Assembly: GCF_025499425.1 (NCBI RefSeq)
Contig: NZ_JAIMCB010000006.1
Span: forward strand, 186,001-250,000
Direction of reading: 5' to 3'
DNA from: Acidiferrimicrobium sp. IK
Lineage (GTDB): Bacteria; Actinomycetota; Acidimicrobiia; Acidimicrobiales; Palsa-688
Length of the DNA: 64,000 nucleotides
This document shows, piece after piece, positions 42,955 through 50,633 of the stretch. The position numbers were made by a program, and so were the translations under genes. Every line of letters starts with the position of its first letter. The stretch's first letter is position 1. The notes under the pieces are model-generated. The model saw nothing but the letters and a program-made list of their open reading frames with translations. It had not been told where the DNA came from and ran no database searches.

Positions 42955-43200
42955 CAGACGGCGGCCAAACACCGGAGGGCCGCGGTCAAGGCGGCAACCG
43001 AGCTGAAACCTGACACCATCCTCCTCGACCTGTCACTCCCGGACACCGCAGGGAAGACATTCTCGCCGACCTGTTCCGAGCGTCCCCCGGCGCAAAGATC
43101 GTCATCTTGTCGAACAACTCGAGGATCGCAGGGCCCGACTTGGTGGCCGAGGGAGCAACCGGCTTCATCGAAAGGGACTCGCGCCATCAGCGCTCGTAGA
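42955..43200 (+). pseudogene. response-regulator receiver-domain remnant
   Basis: In one frame ELKPDTILLDLSLPDTAG includes the phospho-acceptor Asp region of a CheY-like domain; in another ADLFRASPGAKIVILSNNS and LVAEGATGFIERDS continue it. A frameshift lies between, and no start or output domain is seen. Confidence 0.6.
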
Positions 43201-43307
43201 GCAACTCTCCACCGTGTTGCAGAGACCCCTCACCCTCACCGCTGCCCTCCCGGAATTTTGAGGGACACGCCAGGGTCAACCGGCGCTTCGGTTCCGCAAA
43301 TCCGGGC

Positions 43308-43934
43308 TCAGATAACATCGAGCTCTTGGTGCATCCCGTCGGCGTAGTGGTTGGGGAAGTTGCAGATCAGTTCGTAGTGGCCGGGCGGGAGAGTGATGGT
43401 CACCCAACTGACGGTACCGGCGGTGATGCCTGCGCCAGTCCCGTTCGTGCAGCTGTTAGACGCTTCGCCGAGGCTCCCTGTCTCGCTGACCTTGCCGTCC
43501 CCGCCTGGCACGCGCAGGCCGGCCGTAGCACCAGCGGCAAGTGGGAGGATCACCAGCTCGTGGGTGCGCCAGCCTACGTTGGACGCAACGAGCGTGATCT
43601 GTCCTGCAGCGACGATATCCGGCGTGGCGTGCAACATCATCAGTGCCCCCCTTGGAGCGGTGCCGCCCATCATTTGGGTCATGCCCATGTCAGCCAAGGT
43701 CACGTCAACTCGTTTCCCCGGCAGCGACGGGGGGGTCGAACAGCTCAGGCGGCGGAAGTGGTAGCCCCCGGGGCCGGAGGACATCCCGGTAGCAGCAGGA
43801 GAGGGACCTGAGCTGCCGCCCATCATCCCGGCGCTGGCCGAGTAGCCGACCGAGCCGCAGCCGGCCGCCGCGAGCATACCGATGAGCGCTCCGGCGAGCG
43901 CAGCCCTCCTGTCCCAAGCCGAATATGTGATCAC
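43308..43934 (-). CDS. cupredoxin-domain lipoprotein, sulfocyanin-like
   Basis: The 208-aa protein has a lipoprotein signal with lipobox AAAGC at residues ~22-26, a Met/Gly/Ser-rich stretch, and a blue-copper domain with ligands His in WRTHELVILP, and Cys, His and Met in CNFPNHYADGM (C-x4-H-x4-M). The layout recalls sulfocyanin, a membrane-bound electron carrier of acidophilic Fe/S oxidisers. It would carry electrons outside the membrane. No oxidase partner is adjacent. It faces away from the PIN remnant. Confidence 0.8.
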   Translation of the reverse strand: MITYSAWDRRAALAGALIGMLAAAGCGSVGYSASAGMMGGSSGPSPAATGMSSGPGGYHFRRLSCSTPPSLPGKRVDVTLADMGMTQMMGGTAPRGALMMLHATPDIVAAGQITLVASNVGWRTHELVILPLAAGATAGLRVPGGDGKVSETGSLGEASNSCTNGTGAGITAGTVSWVTITLPPGHYELICNFPNHYADGMHQELDVI

Positions 43935-43959
43935 CTGAACACTTCACCACCCTGCGAGC

Positions 43960-44286
43960 TTGTTCAAGCAGAGCACAAGGTCACATAGTCGCCGGGAGCT
44001 CGATCCGACCGGCGCCTATCTCGGTCACCTGGGCGCCGCCCTCGACTACCGGGACTGGCACCGCTTCGCCGTCCTCGTCATCGACGACGCCCGGCCCGGC
44101 ACGGCGGCGCCCCGTGACGTCATCGCCAACTACAAGGACCAGGAGATTGGCGTTGCGGACGCGTCGAGCGTGGTTCTGGCTGACCGGTATCGGACGCGTA
44201 CGATCGCCAGCCTGGATCACCGGCACTTCGACACTCTTGGGTCGCTCGATGGCGGCTACTTCGAGGTGCTCCCGCGGGTGGGTTGA
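43960..44286 (+). pseudogene. PIN-domain (VapC-like) toxin remnant
   Basis: The C-terminal half of a PIN domain is visible: VADASSVVLADRYRTRTIASLDHRHF, given in part, with the acidic residues, and GGYFEVLP at the end. The N-terminal half with the first catalytic Asp is missing or scrambled. No antitoxin gene precedes it. Probably non-functional. Confidence 0.55.
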
Positions 44287-44439
44287 CGGGGCCCCCGGCG
44301 CCCCTCACCGGGACGGGGTTCTCGGGACTCGGCGGTCGAGGTCATGCGCCGAGTGGGGCCGCCCAGGCGGCTGCATAGAGCAGACGCCGTGACCGGCGGC
44401 TTCGTCGCGTCTGAGACCGAGGGTCACACGATGGTCCTA

Positions 44440-44453
44440 AACCCCCGCCACCA
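44440..44453 (+). repeat. right putative att core
   Basis: AACCCCCGCCACCA is identical to the last 14 bases of the tRNA-fMet gene. Upstream bases do not continue the tRNA, while downstream bases resemble the native tRNA flank. Confidence 0.6.
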
Positions 44454-44700
44454 AGTAGGGGCATTTTTCGCGCCTCTTTGCATATGCACAAGCCGCTGAC
44501 CAGCATGTTTGGGTCGGCGGCCTGTGGTTTATGGGGTGAGTTTGTGGGGTCCTACTCAACTCCCGCATAGGGCAAAAAGGCGGCGCGCCAGGGCACGGGC
44601 GGGCCGGCACGCTGCGGTTTCGTGCATCGAGGTGGGCAGCCTTCGAGTGCTGCACAGGGCATGCACTAGGCAGCGCCATGCAGCTGCCCTACTCAATGGC
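44454..44700 (+). repeat. tRNA-downstream repeat, copy B (no gene)
   Basis: Collinear with 16565-16800, including the hairpin at 44489-44524. Apart from a remnant PIN gene, the region from 44287 to 44889 shows no coding sequence. Confidence 0.7.
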
Positions 44701-44889
44701 GCTCGGAGTCCTCGGCACCTCAGGGGCGCTGATCGTGCTGCTGGCCGGCGATCGGGCGCCCCTGGCCCGCTGTCGCTGTCGCTGTTCCGCCGTCGACCGA
44801 ACGCCTCCTCAGCACCTGACCGGGGCCGTTCGACTCCGCCCCGTAGCGGGATCGGCGACCGGCACGGTGGGCGCCGCGCCACCGCGGCT

Positions 44890-45603
44890 CTAGGTGCGTG
44901 ATCGTGGTACGTGGCCGGTGGGCGGCTGGCCCTTGCTCCACCCTCGCGTGGGATGGGCAAGAGCGTCCGGTCCCCCGGCTGCGAGCGGCCCGGTGAGGTA
45001 GCGCTGGACGCTGCCGGCGAGGTCGGCGACGAGGGACTCGGGGTCCTCGCTGGCGATCGGCTCCAGCCTGAGCACGTATCGGCACAGGGCCACACCTAGC
45101 AGTTGGGCGCCGACCAGCCCTGCTCGGCGTTCACCATCGGGGCCGCCCGCCACCGCGCTGACGGCGGGCACGGCCTGGGTCCTGAAGATCTCCCGCATGC
45201 GCTCGGCGCCCCCCTCGTGGGTGGTGGCGGTCCGGAGCAGCACCACCAAGGCGTCGTCGGCTCGCCCGCCCTCCCACAGCGAGACGAAGTGGCGGGCGAG
45301 GACCTCGCCCAGACGCCCTGGTTCGACCCCATCCAGGTCCGGCAGGCGCAGGTCGATGTCGGCGGCCGCGGCGAACAGCCCCTCCTTCGAGCCGTAGTAG
45401 CGCATCACCATCGAGGCGTCGATCCCCGCGTCTGCGGCGACGGCCCTGACCGTCGTGCGCTCGTAGCCCTCGGCTGCGAAGCGGGCCCGCGCCGCGTCGA
45501 GGATCGCCTGGCGGCTGCGCTCGGAGCGGGCCCCGGGCCTCGGCCAGGGGCCAGGGGCCGATGTCGGGGCGGTGGGCGCACTACTGGCCATGGCGATCAC
45601 CAT
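44890..45603 (-). CDS. TetR-family transcriptional regulator
   Basis: The 237-aa protein has the TetR N-terminal helix-turn-helix (RQAILDAARARFAAEGY, TTVRAVAADAGIDASMVMRYYGSKEGLFAAA) and a helical effector domain (LGVALCRYVLRLEPIA). The start is ATG 45603 or ATG 45591. It is divergent from a membrane protein gene, with a 10-bp palindrome and a good promoter in the 100-bp gap, so it probably represses that gene and itself. The ligand is unknown. Confidence 0.9.
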   Translation of the reverse strand: MVIAMASSAPTAPTSAPGPWPRPGARSERSRQAILDAARARFAAEGYERTTVRAVAADAGIDASMVMRYYGSKEGLFAAAADIDLRLPDLDGVEPGRLGEVLARHFVSLWEGGRADDALVVLLRTATTHEGGAERMREIFRTQAVPAVSAVAGGPDGERRAGLVGAQLLGVALCRYVLRLEPIASEDPESLVADLAGSVQRYLTGPLAAGGPDALAHPTRGWSKGQPPTGHVPRSRT

Positions 45604-45615
45604 ACCTCACCGTGC

Positions 45616-45659
45616 GTTGGCCAACCAGTGTTGACTCCGATCCCATCGAGCCGTATCCT
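45616..45659 (+). promoter_or_regulatory. promoter and palindrome in the TetR divergent gap
   Basis: TTGACT (45631-45636) and TATCCT (45654-45659) at 17-bp spacing point to the gene at 45704. GTTGGCCAAC at 45616-45625 is a perfect palindrome abutting it, a likely TetR operator. Confidence 0.6.
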
Positions 45660-45703
45660 GGTCAACGGCCGTTGGCATTCGTCCTCGGCGGAAAGGAGCC
45701 GAA

Positions 45704-46729
45704 ATGCAACCTCGCCGGATCCTTGGAGCAGCGGTCCTCGGCGCGGCACTGGTGTCGGGGTGCTTCGCGCTGTCCTTCGTCGGCGCCCTGCATGATCCGA
45801 GGCCCCACCACCTGCCCGTGGCGGTGGTCGCCCCCGCACCGGTGCGCCACCTGCTCGCCGCCGGGCTGGGCGCGCACGCCCCCGGCGCCTTCTCACTGCG
45901 CTACTACCGCTCGGCCTCCGCGGCGCGCTCTGCGGTGCGCGACCGAGCGGTGGACGCGGCTTTCGTGGCCAGTCCAAGCGGGGCGCGCCTGTACGTGGCC
46001 GGCGCGGCCGGCCAGGGTCCCCGCCAGGTCATCCAAGGCGCATTCGGGGCGCTCGCCGGCGCGTCTCATCTCTCCGTGTCCACCCAGGATCTCGTTCCCC
46101 TCGGCGCTGGCGACCCCCTCGGGCTGTCGACGTTCCTGATGGTCCTCGGGATCGTTATCCCAAGCGTCGGCGCGGGCGCGGTGGTGGGCCTCGCTGCGGG
46201 CCGGGCCGGCACCGGCCAACAGGCCCTGGCGCTCGTCGCTGCCGCAGTGGGGGTGGGCTCGGTGGTCACCTCGGTGGTAGACGGCTGGCTCGGCGCGCTG
46301 GTCGGACACCCCCTGGCACTGTGGGGCCTAGCGATGCTCGCCTCCCTCGCGGTGTCATCGGCGACCGCAGGACTGGCCCGGGCCCTCGGGCCCCCCGGCG
46401 CCGCGCTCGGGGCGCTCGTGGTCGTGGTCGTTGGGATGCCCGCCACCGGCGGCCCCGCGGGCCTCGGGGGCTTCTTGCCGGCCTTGTTCCGCCCGCTGCG
46501 CCACGCCCTGCCACCAGGAGCCGCGCTCGAAGCGCTCCACGGCGCCCAGTACTTCTCCGGCCACTCGGTTGCCGGGGCGGCGTGGGTCCTCGCCGCCTGG
46601 ACCGCCGGTGGCCTGGCGTTGCTCGCCGGCGCTTCCGCGGTCCACCACCGCCTTGCGGTGAGCGCTGCGGGGAAGGGCTCCGAGCGCCCAGTGAGCGTGG
46701 TGCGCGATGACTCCGGCACGGTCGGCTGA
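45704..46729 (+). CDS. ABC-2/YhgE-like membrane protein
   Basis: The 341-aa protein has an N-terminal membrane helix (LGAAVLGAALVSGCFALSFV), an extracytoplasmic region of ~120 residues, and then five hydrophobic helices from residue ~140 (STFLMVLGIVIPSVGAGAVVG, GALVVVVVGMPATGGPAG). This is the layout of YhgE/Pip or DUF3533 membrane proteins, related to ABC-2 permeases; no ATPase is adjacent. An AAAGGAG lies upstream of ATG 45704. The divergent TetR regulator suggests control by a toxic compound and an efflux role (inference). Confidence 0.75.
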   Translation: MQPRRILGAAVLGAALVSGCFALSFVGALHDPRPHHLPVAVVAPAPVRHLLAAGLGAHAPGAFSLRYYRSASAARSAVRDRAVDAAFVASPSGARLYVAGAAGQGPRQVIQGAFGALAGASHLSVSTQDLVPLGAGDPLGLSTFLMVLGIVIPSVGAGAVVGLAAGRAGTGQQALALVAAAVGVGSVVTSVVDGWLGALVGHPLALWGLAMLASLAVSSATAGLARALGPPGAALGALVVVVVGMPATGGPAGLGGFLPALFRPLRHALPPGAALEALHGAQYFSGHSVAGAAWVLAAWTAGGLALLAGASAVHHRLAVSAAGKGSERPVSVVRDDSGTVG

Positions 46730-46966
46730 CGGCTTCGGCCGGCAACACGCGCCAGCGGTCGCGCCGCACGTCGAGACAGCTGGTCGATCCTTCCCAGCTC
46801 CCTGTCTCCGCCAAGCTGGACCCGTCGCATCCACTGTCGTTCATCGGCTGACTGGACAGGATGCCCTGGCTCTCGGGCAGCCGGTTTACGGGCCAGCGGC
46901 GCTGGCGGTCCTCCTCTTCACATACGCAGCGCGTGGTGTCTCGCCGGTCGGTCGATCGGGTGAGGC

Positions 46967-47377
46967 ATGACCGACCACAGATCGGACCCGAAGGCGATCA
47001 GCACACGATCGTTCGCCGACATGTCTGACCGTTGGCGTCCACCTCATCGCCTCGTCGGTCTGGTCGGGGGGCGCTGGACTCTGGCGGTGCTCGCCGAGCT
47101 CTCCGATCGCGGGCGGCGCTACCAGGATCTTCATGACTCGCTGGAGGGGATCTCGCACAAGGTGCTTACCGACACGCTGCGACGCGCCGAGCGCGATGGC
47201 CTGATCGGCCGTACCCTCGATCCTGGGCGGGTCGACACCTCGACGCTCTACGAGCTCACCGCTCTTGGCCGATCCCTCGACGAGCCGCTCGCCGCCCTTG
47301 GGCAGTGGGTGGACGCGAAGTGGGACCTCGTCGATGCGGCCCGCCACCGCTGGGATGTCAAGGCGGACGGTCGGTGA
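46967..47377 (+). CDS. HxlR-family transcriptional regulator
   Basis: The 136-aa protein has an HxlR winged helix: LVGGRWTLAVLAELSDRGRR, DLHDSLEGISHKVLTDTLRR, ERDGLIGRTLDP and STLYELTALGRSL. The sensing Cys often found near the N-terminus is absent. Target genes are unknown; the next gene downstream begins the pilus locus after a 157-bp gap. ATG 46967 is the first start before the homology. Confidence 0.88.
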   Translation: MTDHRSDPKAISTRSFADMSDRWRPPHRLVGLVGGRWTLAVLAELSDRGRRYQDLHDSLEGISHKVLTDTLRRAERDGLIGRTLDPGRVDTSTLYELTALGRSLDEPLAALGQWVDAKWDLVDAARHRWDVKADGR

Positions 47378-47534
47378 ATGGCCACCCTTGTACTCTCTTT
47401 CCGGTTCCGGCGGGCACTTCGAGGTGAGCCAGCTCTCGTTGAAGTGCCTTTTGGATCGGGTGTATGGCTGGTAGTGGAGGAGACAACCCCTCATCCACGG
47501 TGTGGGGATCATGCTCCTGTGGAGGTCATCGCCC

Positions 47535-48104
47535 ATGCGACTTGGTCGACGAAGTGGTCACTCGAAGATTCTCGCCGTCGGCGTGAGCCTGTCGGTCCTG
47601 TTGTCGGCTTGCGGCACCGCCCATCCCTCGGCTGGATCAAGGTCGCGTGCCAAGGCGACCACCTCGTCGACCACTTCAGCGATCTCGACGACGCTCGACC
47701 CCACCTCCATCGCTGTCCTTTCCGCCTACCGGGCGGCATCGGGAGCGTTCGAGCAGGCTCTCGCGACAGCGAACCCCGCAGATCCGGCACTTGCGACGAC
47801 CATGGTCGACCCGCAGCTCCAATCTGTGAAGGCGAACCTGCTCGCCGACCAGCGTCAGGGGATCGTCGGGCGGGGATCGGTGACCCTGCACCCGAAGGTT
47901 GTCGCGCTTTCTGGCTCTACCGCAACGGTGATCGATTGCGCCTACAGCACGACTGAGCTCGTGTACAAGGCGACCGGTAAGCCGGTGCCGCCGGTGACGC
48001 CGCCGGAGAACGACGGGATCCGAGCCACGCTCGACCTGACCGGCGGCTCGTGGAAGCTTGCCAAGCAGACCGTGACGGAGGGGTCATGCGCGCCGGGCTC
48101 ATGA
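47535..48104 (+). CDS. lipoprotein, first gene of the Tad locus
   Basis: The 189-aa protein from ATG 47535 (GGAGG nine bases before) has a basic start, a hydrophobic stretch and lipobox LLSACG. A Thr/Ser-rich linker follows, then a ~130-residue domain (SAYRAASGAFEQALATANPAD, VVALSGSTATVIDCAYSTTEL). It resembles secreted actinobacterial proteins of the unknown nuclear-transport-factor-like type. It is probably anchored outside the membrane. Its end overlaps the next gene by 19 bp, linking it to the pilus cluster. Confidence 0.75.
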   Translation: MRLGRRSGHSKILAVGVSLSVLLSACGTAHPSAGSRSRAKATTSSTTSAISTTLDPTSIAVLSAYRAASGAFEQALATANPADPALATTMVDPQLQSVKANLLADQRQGIVGRGSVTLHPKVVALSGSTATVIDCAYSTTELVYKATGKPVPPVTPPENDGIRATLDLTGGSWKLAKQTVTEGSCAPGS

Positions 48105-48976
48105 TCGCCACCACGGCCGCAGTCGCCGCGACGATCCTGGTCGTTGGCGCAGAGCCGGCGTGGGCGGGCGACGGATATGGCCAGGACAACTATTCGAACG
48201 CGCAGGTGTCGGGCGGGCAGTTGACGGTGCAGGCCGGCGTGACCGAGTGGACCCCGCCGTCGAGCTCCTCCTGGGCGACTCGGGCCCAGCCCGATCCGCC
48301 GGCGGACAAGCCGAACCCGAACCAGCCCTACGGATGCACCTACACCGCCGACCCGCAGGCCCAGCAGACCCTCGGCGCCGGGGGGCCGACGCCGGGCCAG
48401 TGGATCATCCCGGTGTGCGCGGGGCCGGGGGTGATCGACCCGATGCCGCCGTTTTGGGTTTCCGGTGCGAAGCCGGTTGCGGTCACCGTGCAGGTCGCGC
48501 CGATCGTGGTGGCGGAGCAGGCCGCGAAGACTCTCCCGCTTTCGTCGCCGGTGATCGAGATGGCCCCGCCCGACGGCGCCTCCCAGCTGGTGCGCGTCGC
48601 GACCTGGCTGTGGGTGAACCCGGCTGGCTGGCGGCCGGTGAGCGCGTCGGCGACGGCGGGGGCGGTGACGACGACGGCAACCGCGACGCCGACGAAGGTG
48701 GTCTGGGTGATGGGCGACGGCTCCACGGTCACCTGCGACGGTCCCGGCACGCCGTATGACCCGTCGGCGCCGAACGCGTCGTCGAGCTGCTCGTACACGT
48801 GGACGACCGCCGGCACCTACACGGTGACGGCGACGACCTACTGGTCGGTGACGTGGAGCGCGGCGGGGGCGGCGGGCGGAGGGACTCTCGGCGTCCAGGC
48901 CGGACCGCCGGCCCGGGTGACGGTGCATGTCGTCCAGTCCCAGGCGATCAACACGGCGAGCAGCGGAGGCGGCTGA
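48086..48976 (+). CDS. secreted protein of the Tad locus
   Basis: The 296-aa protein has a signal peptide (IATTAAVAATILVVGAEPAWA, cleavage after AWA), then a beta-rich secreted region with aromatic motifs (PVCAGPGVIDPMPPFWVSGA, VWVMGDGSTVTCDG, YTWTTAGTYTVTATTYW). The last part recalls a PKD-like fold. An Ala/Thr-rich C-terminus ends GTASSGGG-like. The function is unknown; proteins of this sort sit upstream of SAF and tad genes in actinobacteria. ATG 48086 follows GGAGGGG. Confidence 0.7.
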   Translation: MRAGLMIATTAAVAATILVVGAEPAWAGDGYGQDNYSNAQVSGGQLTVQAGVTEWTPPSSSSWATRAQPDPPADKPNPNQPYGCTYTADPQAQQTLGAGGPTPGQWIIPVCAGPGVIDPMPPFWVSGAKPVAVTVQVAPIVVAEQAAKTLPLSSPVIEMAPPDGASQLVRVATWLWVNPAGWRPVSASATAGAVTTTATATPTKVVWVMGDGSTVTCDGPGTPYDPSAPNASSSCSYTWTTAGTYTVTATTYWSVTWSAAGAAGGGTLGVQAGPPARVTVHVVQSQAINTASSGGG

Positions 48977-48990
48977 GGAAAGGCAGGCCC

Positions 48991-49698
48991 ATGGCGATCA
49001 CGACGTCTCGACCCTCGACCAACGGCCGCCCTGCGGCCGGCGGCGCCAGCACTGGGGGAAAGCCGGGCCGCCGCCTTGGTGGCGGTCCCCGAGGGGGCTC
49101 GGGTCGCCGGCGCCAGATGCCGCTGGTCGTGGTGGGGGTGCTGCTGGTGGTCGGCTGCGCCCTCGGGTTCGCCGACGCGTCGCTGAGCCTGGCGAGCCAC
49201 CAAGACGTCCTCGCTGTCGCGCAGCCGGTCGCAGTCGGCCAGGTCCTGACTGCCGGAGACCTGCGGTCGGTGCGGGTGTCGACTGGCGCCGGGCTGGCGG
49301 TGGTGCCGGCAGGAGAGGAGGCGGGCGTGGTGGGCCGGCCGGTCGCGGTGCCCCTGGTGGCGGGGGCGCTGCTCGTCCCCGGCGACATCGGTACCGTCTC
49401 CCCGGCGGCCTCGGGTGCGGACGTCGTCGCGGTCGCGCTGAAGGCGGGGCTGTTCCCCCCTGACCTCGCCCAGGGCGACCGGGTGCAGATCGTCCCGGTG
49501 GTCACCTCCGCGTCGAGCACCCCGACAGTGTCGGGAGGCCCGGTCGACGCCACGGTGCTCGGTGTCCAGGCGGCTGTCGCCTCCTCGAACGCGGACACGG
49601 TGTTCTCGTTGCAGGTGGCATCGAGCGAGGCGGACGGGATGGCCTCGCTCGCGGCGGCGGGCGACGCGAGCCTGGTCCAGGTCGGGGCGGGAAGCTGA
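48991..49698 (+). CDS. SAF-domain protein (CpaB-like)
   Basis: The 235-aa protein has a Gly/Arg-rich cytoplasmic start, one membrane helix (PLVVVGVLLVVGCALGFADA), and an SAF domain (VLAVAQPVAVGQVLTAGDLR, LVAGALLVPGDIG) as in the pilus assembly protein CpaB/RcpC. This is expected in the periplasmic or cell-wall side of the Tad machinery. It starts 14 bp after the preceding stop, with GAAAGG upstream of ATG 48991. Confidence 0.83.
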   Translation: MAITTSRPSTNGRPAAGGASTGGKPGRRLGGGPRGGSGRRRQMPLVVVGVLLVVGCALGFADASLSLASHQDVLAVAQPVAVGQVLTAGDLRSVRVSTGAGLAVVPAGEEAGVVGRPVAVPLVAGALLVPGDIGTVSPAASGADVVAVALKAGLFPPDLAQGDRVQIVPVVTSASSTPTVSGGPVDATVLGVQAAVASSNADTVFSLQVASSEADGMASLAAAGDASLVQVGAGS

Positions 49699-49700
49699 CC

Positions 49701-50633
49701 ATGGGTGCCGTCGTACTTGGGTCGGTCCGCTCGTGCGGCACGACGACTGCGGCGGTCGCGTTGGCGGCCACCTGGCCGGCGGGGCGCCGCGTTGTGGTAA
49801 TAGAGCTCGACCCTGCCGGCGGCTCATTGGCGGCCGCGTCGGGGTGGGCGGGGGAACCGAGCCTGGTGACGCTCGCTGCTGCCGCCCGGCGCGACTCCGA
49901 CCCGGAGGCGATCTGGGCGCACTGCCACCAGCTGCCTGGCGGCGTCGCGGTGCTGGCGGCACCGGCGTCGGCCAGCCAGGTCCGCAGCTCGGCGGGGATG
50001 CTGCGCGGGCTGTTGGACCGGCTCGGCGAGCTCGACGCGGACGTGCTGGTCGACGCCGGCCGCATCGACCCCGGCCGCGTCGACTCCGCCACGGCCCTGC
50101 CTGGGGTTGTCGGCGGTGCGGGGCGGGTCGTGCTCACCGTCCGGCCCAGGCTCGCCGACCTGCAGTCCCTCGCCACCTTCGTCGAGACCCGTGTCGACCC
50201 GGACAGCCGGCTGCGGGCGAGCCTCGCGTTGGTGTTGGTCGGCGACGGCCCCTATCCCGACGCCGAGATCACGGAGGCGCTCGGCGTCGACGTGCTCGGA
50301 CGGATCCCCTGGGACCCCCAGGCCGCCGAGCTGCTGACCGCGGTGTCGGCGTCGGACCGGCGGCTTCGGCTCTCCCCGCTGGTGCGTGCGGCCCGGAGCC
50401 TCGCCGAGACCCTCGTGGACGAGACGGCACCGGATCTGGTGCCCGAGGGCGGCCTCGACCAGACGCCGCCACCATCCGGCGCCACGCGAACCCGATTGCT
50501 GCGGCGGTTCCGGGCGCCCGCAGCTGTTGCGACCGCGGGCACCAGCGACGGGAACGCCGCCGCCTGGGACGCCGCCGCCTGGGACGGCGTACGCACCAAT
50601 GGCAGCTCGCCCGGTGGGGAGGTGGCGCGGTGA
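49701..50633 (+). CDS. TadZ/CpaE-like MinD-ParA ATPase
   Basis: The 310-aa protein has a deviant Walker A region (GSVRSCGTTTAAVALAA) and VVVIELDPAGGSLAAASG, where the usual Lys residues are not all in place. The MinD fold continues with DADVLVDAGRIDPG and LALVLVGDGPYPDAEI. TadZ proteins localise the pilus machine to a site in the cell. The C-terminal ~80 residues are Pro/Ala-rich. It overlaps tadA by 4 bp (GTGA). Confidence 0.8.
   Translation: MGAVVLGSVRSCGTTTAAVALAATWPAGRRVVVIELDPAGGSLAAASGWAGEPSLVTLAAAARRDSDPEAIWAHCHQLPGGVAVLAAPASASQVRSSAGMLRGLLDRLGELDADVLVDAGRIDPGRVDSATALPGVVGGAGRVVLTVRPRLADLQSLATFVETRVDPDSRLRASLALVLVGDGPYPDAEITEALGVDVLGRIPWDPQAAELLTAVSASDRRLRLSPLVRAARSLAETLVDETAPDLVPEGGLDQTPPPSGATRTRLLRRFRAPAAVATAGTSDGNAAAWDAAAWDGVRTNGSSPGGEVAR

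Larger units (their letters stand above)
41668..42955 (+). repeat. segmental duplication, copy B
   Basis: Same order as 17488-18797: methyltransferase 3' part (broken), small membrane protein and DsrE (both intact), then a piece of the rhodanese 3' end (about 42870-42952, minus sense) recognisable by CCAGGCGACGAAGCCA and ACCCCGAGATGCTGGG. Confidence 0.8.

Noticed and set aside
16565-44439. Integrase gene for the proposed island
   Set aside because: No tyrosine or serine integrase motifs were recognised inside; only decayed transposase fragments are seen, so the mobilising enzyme is lost or lies elsewhere.
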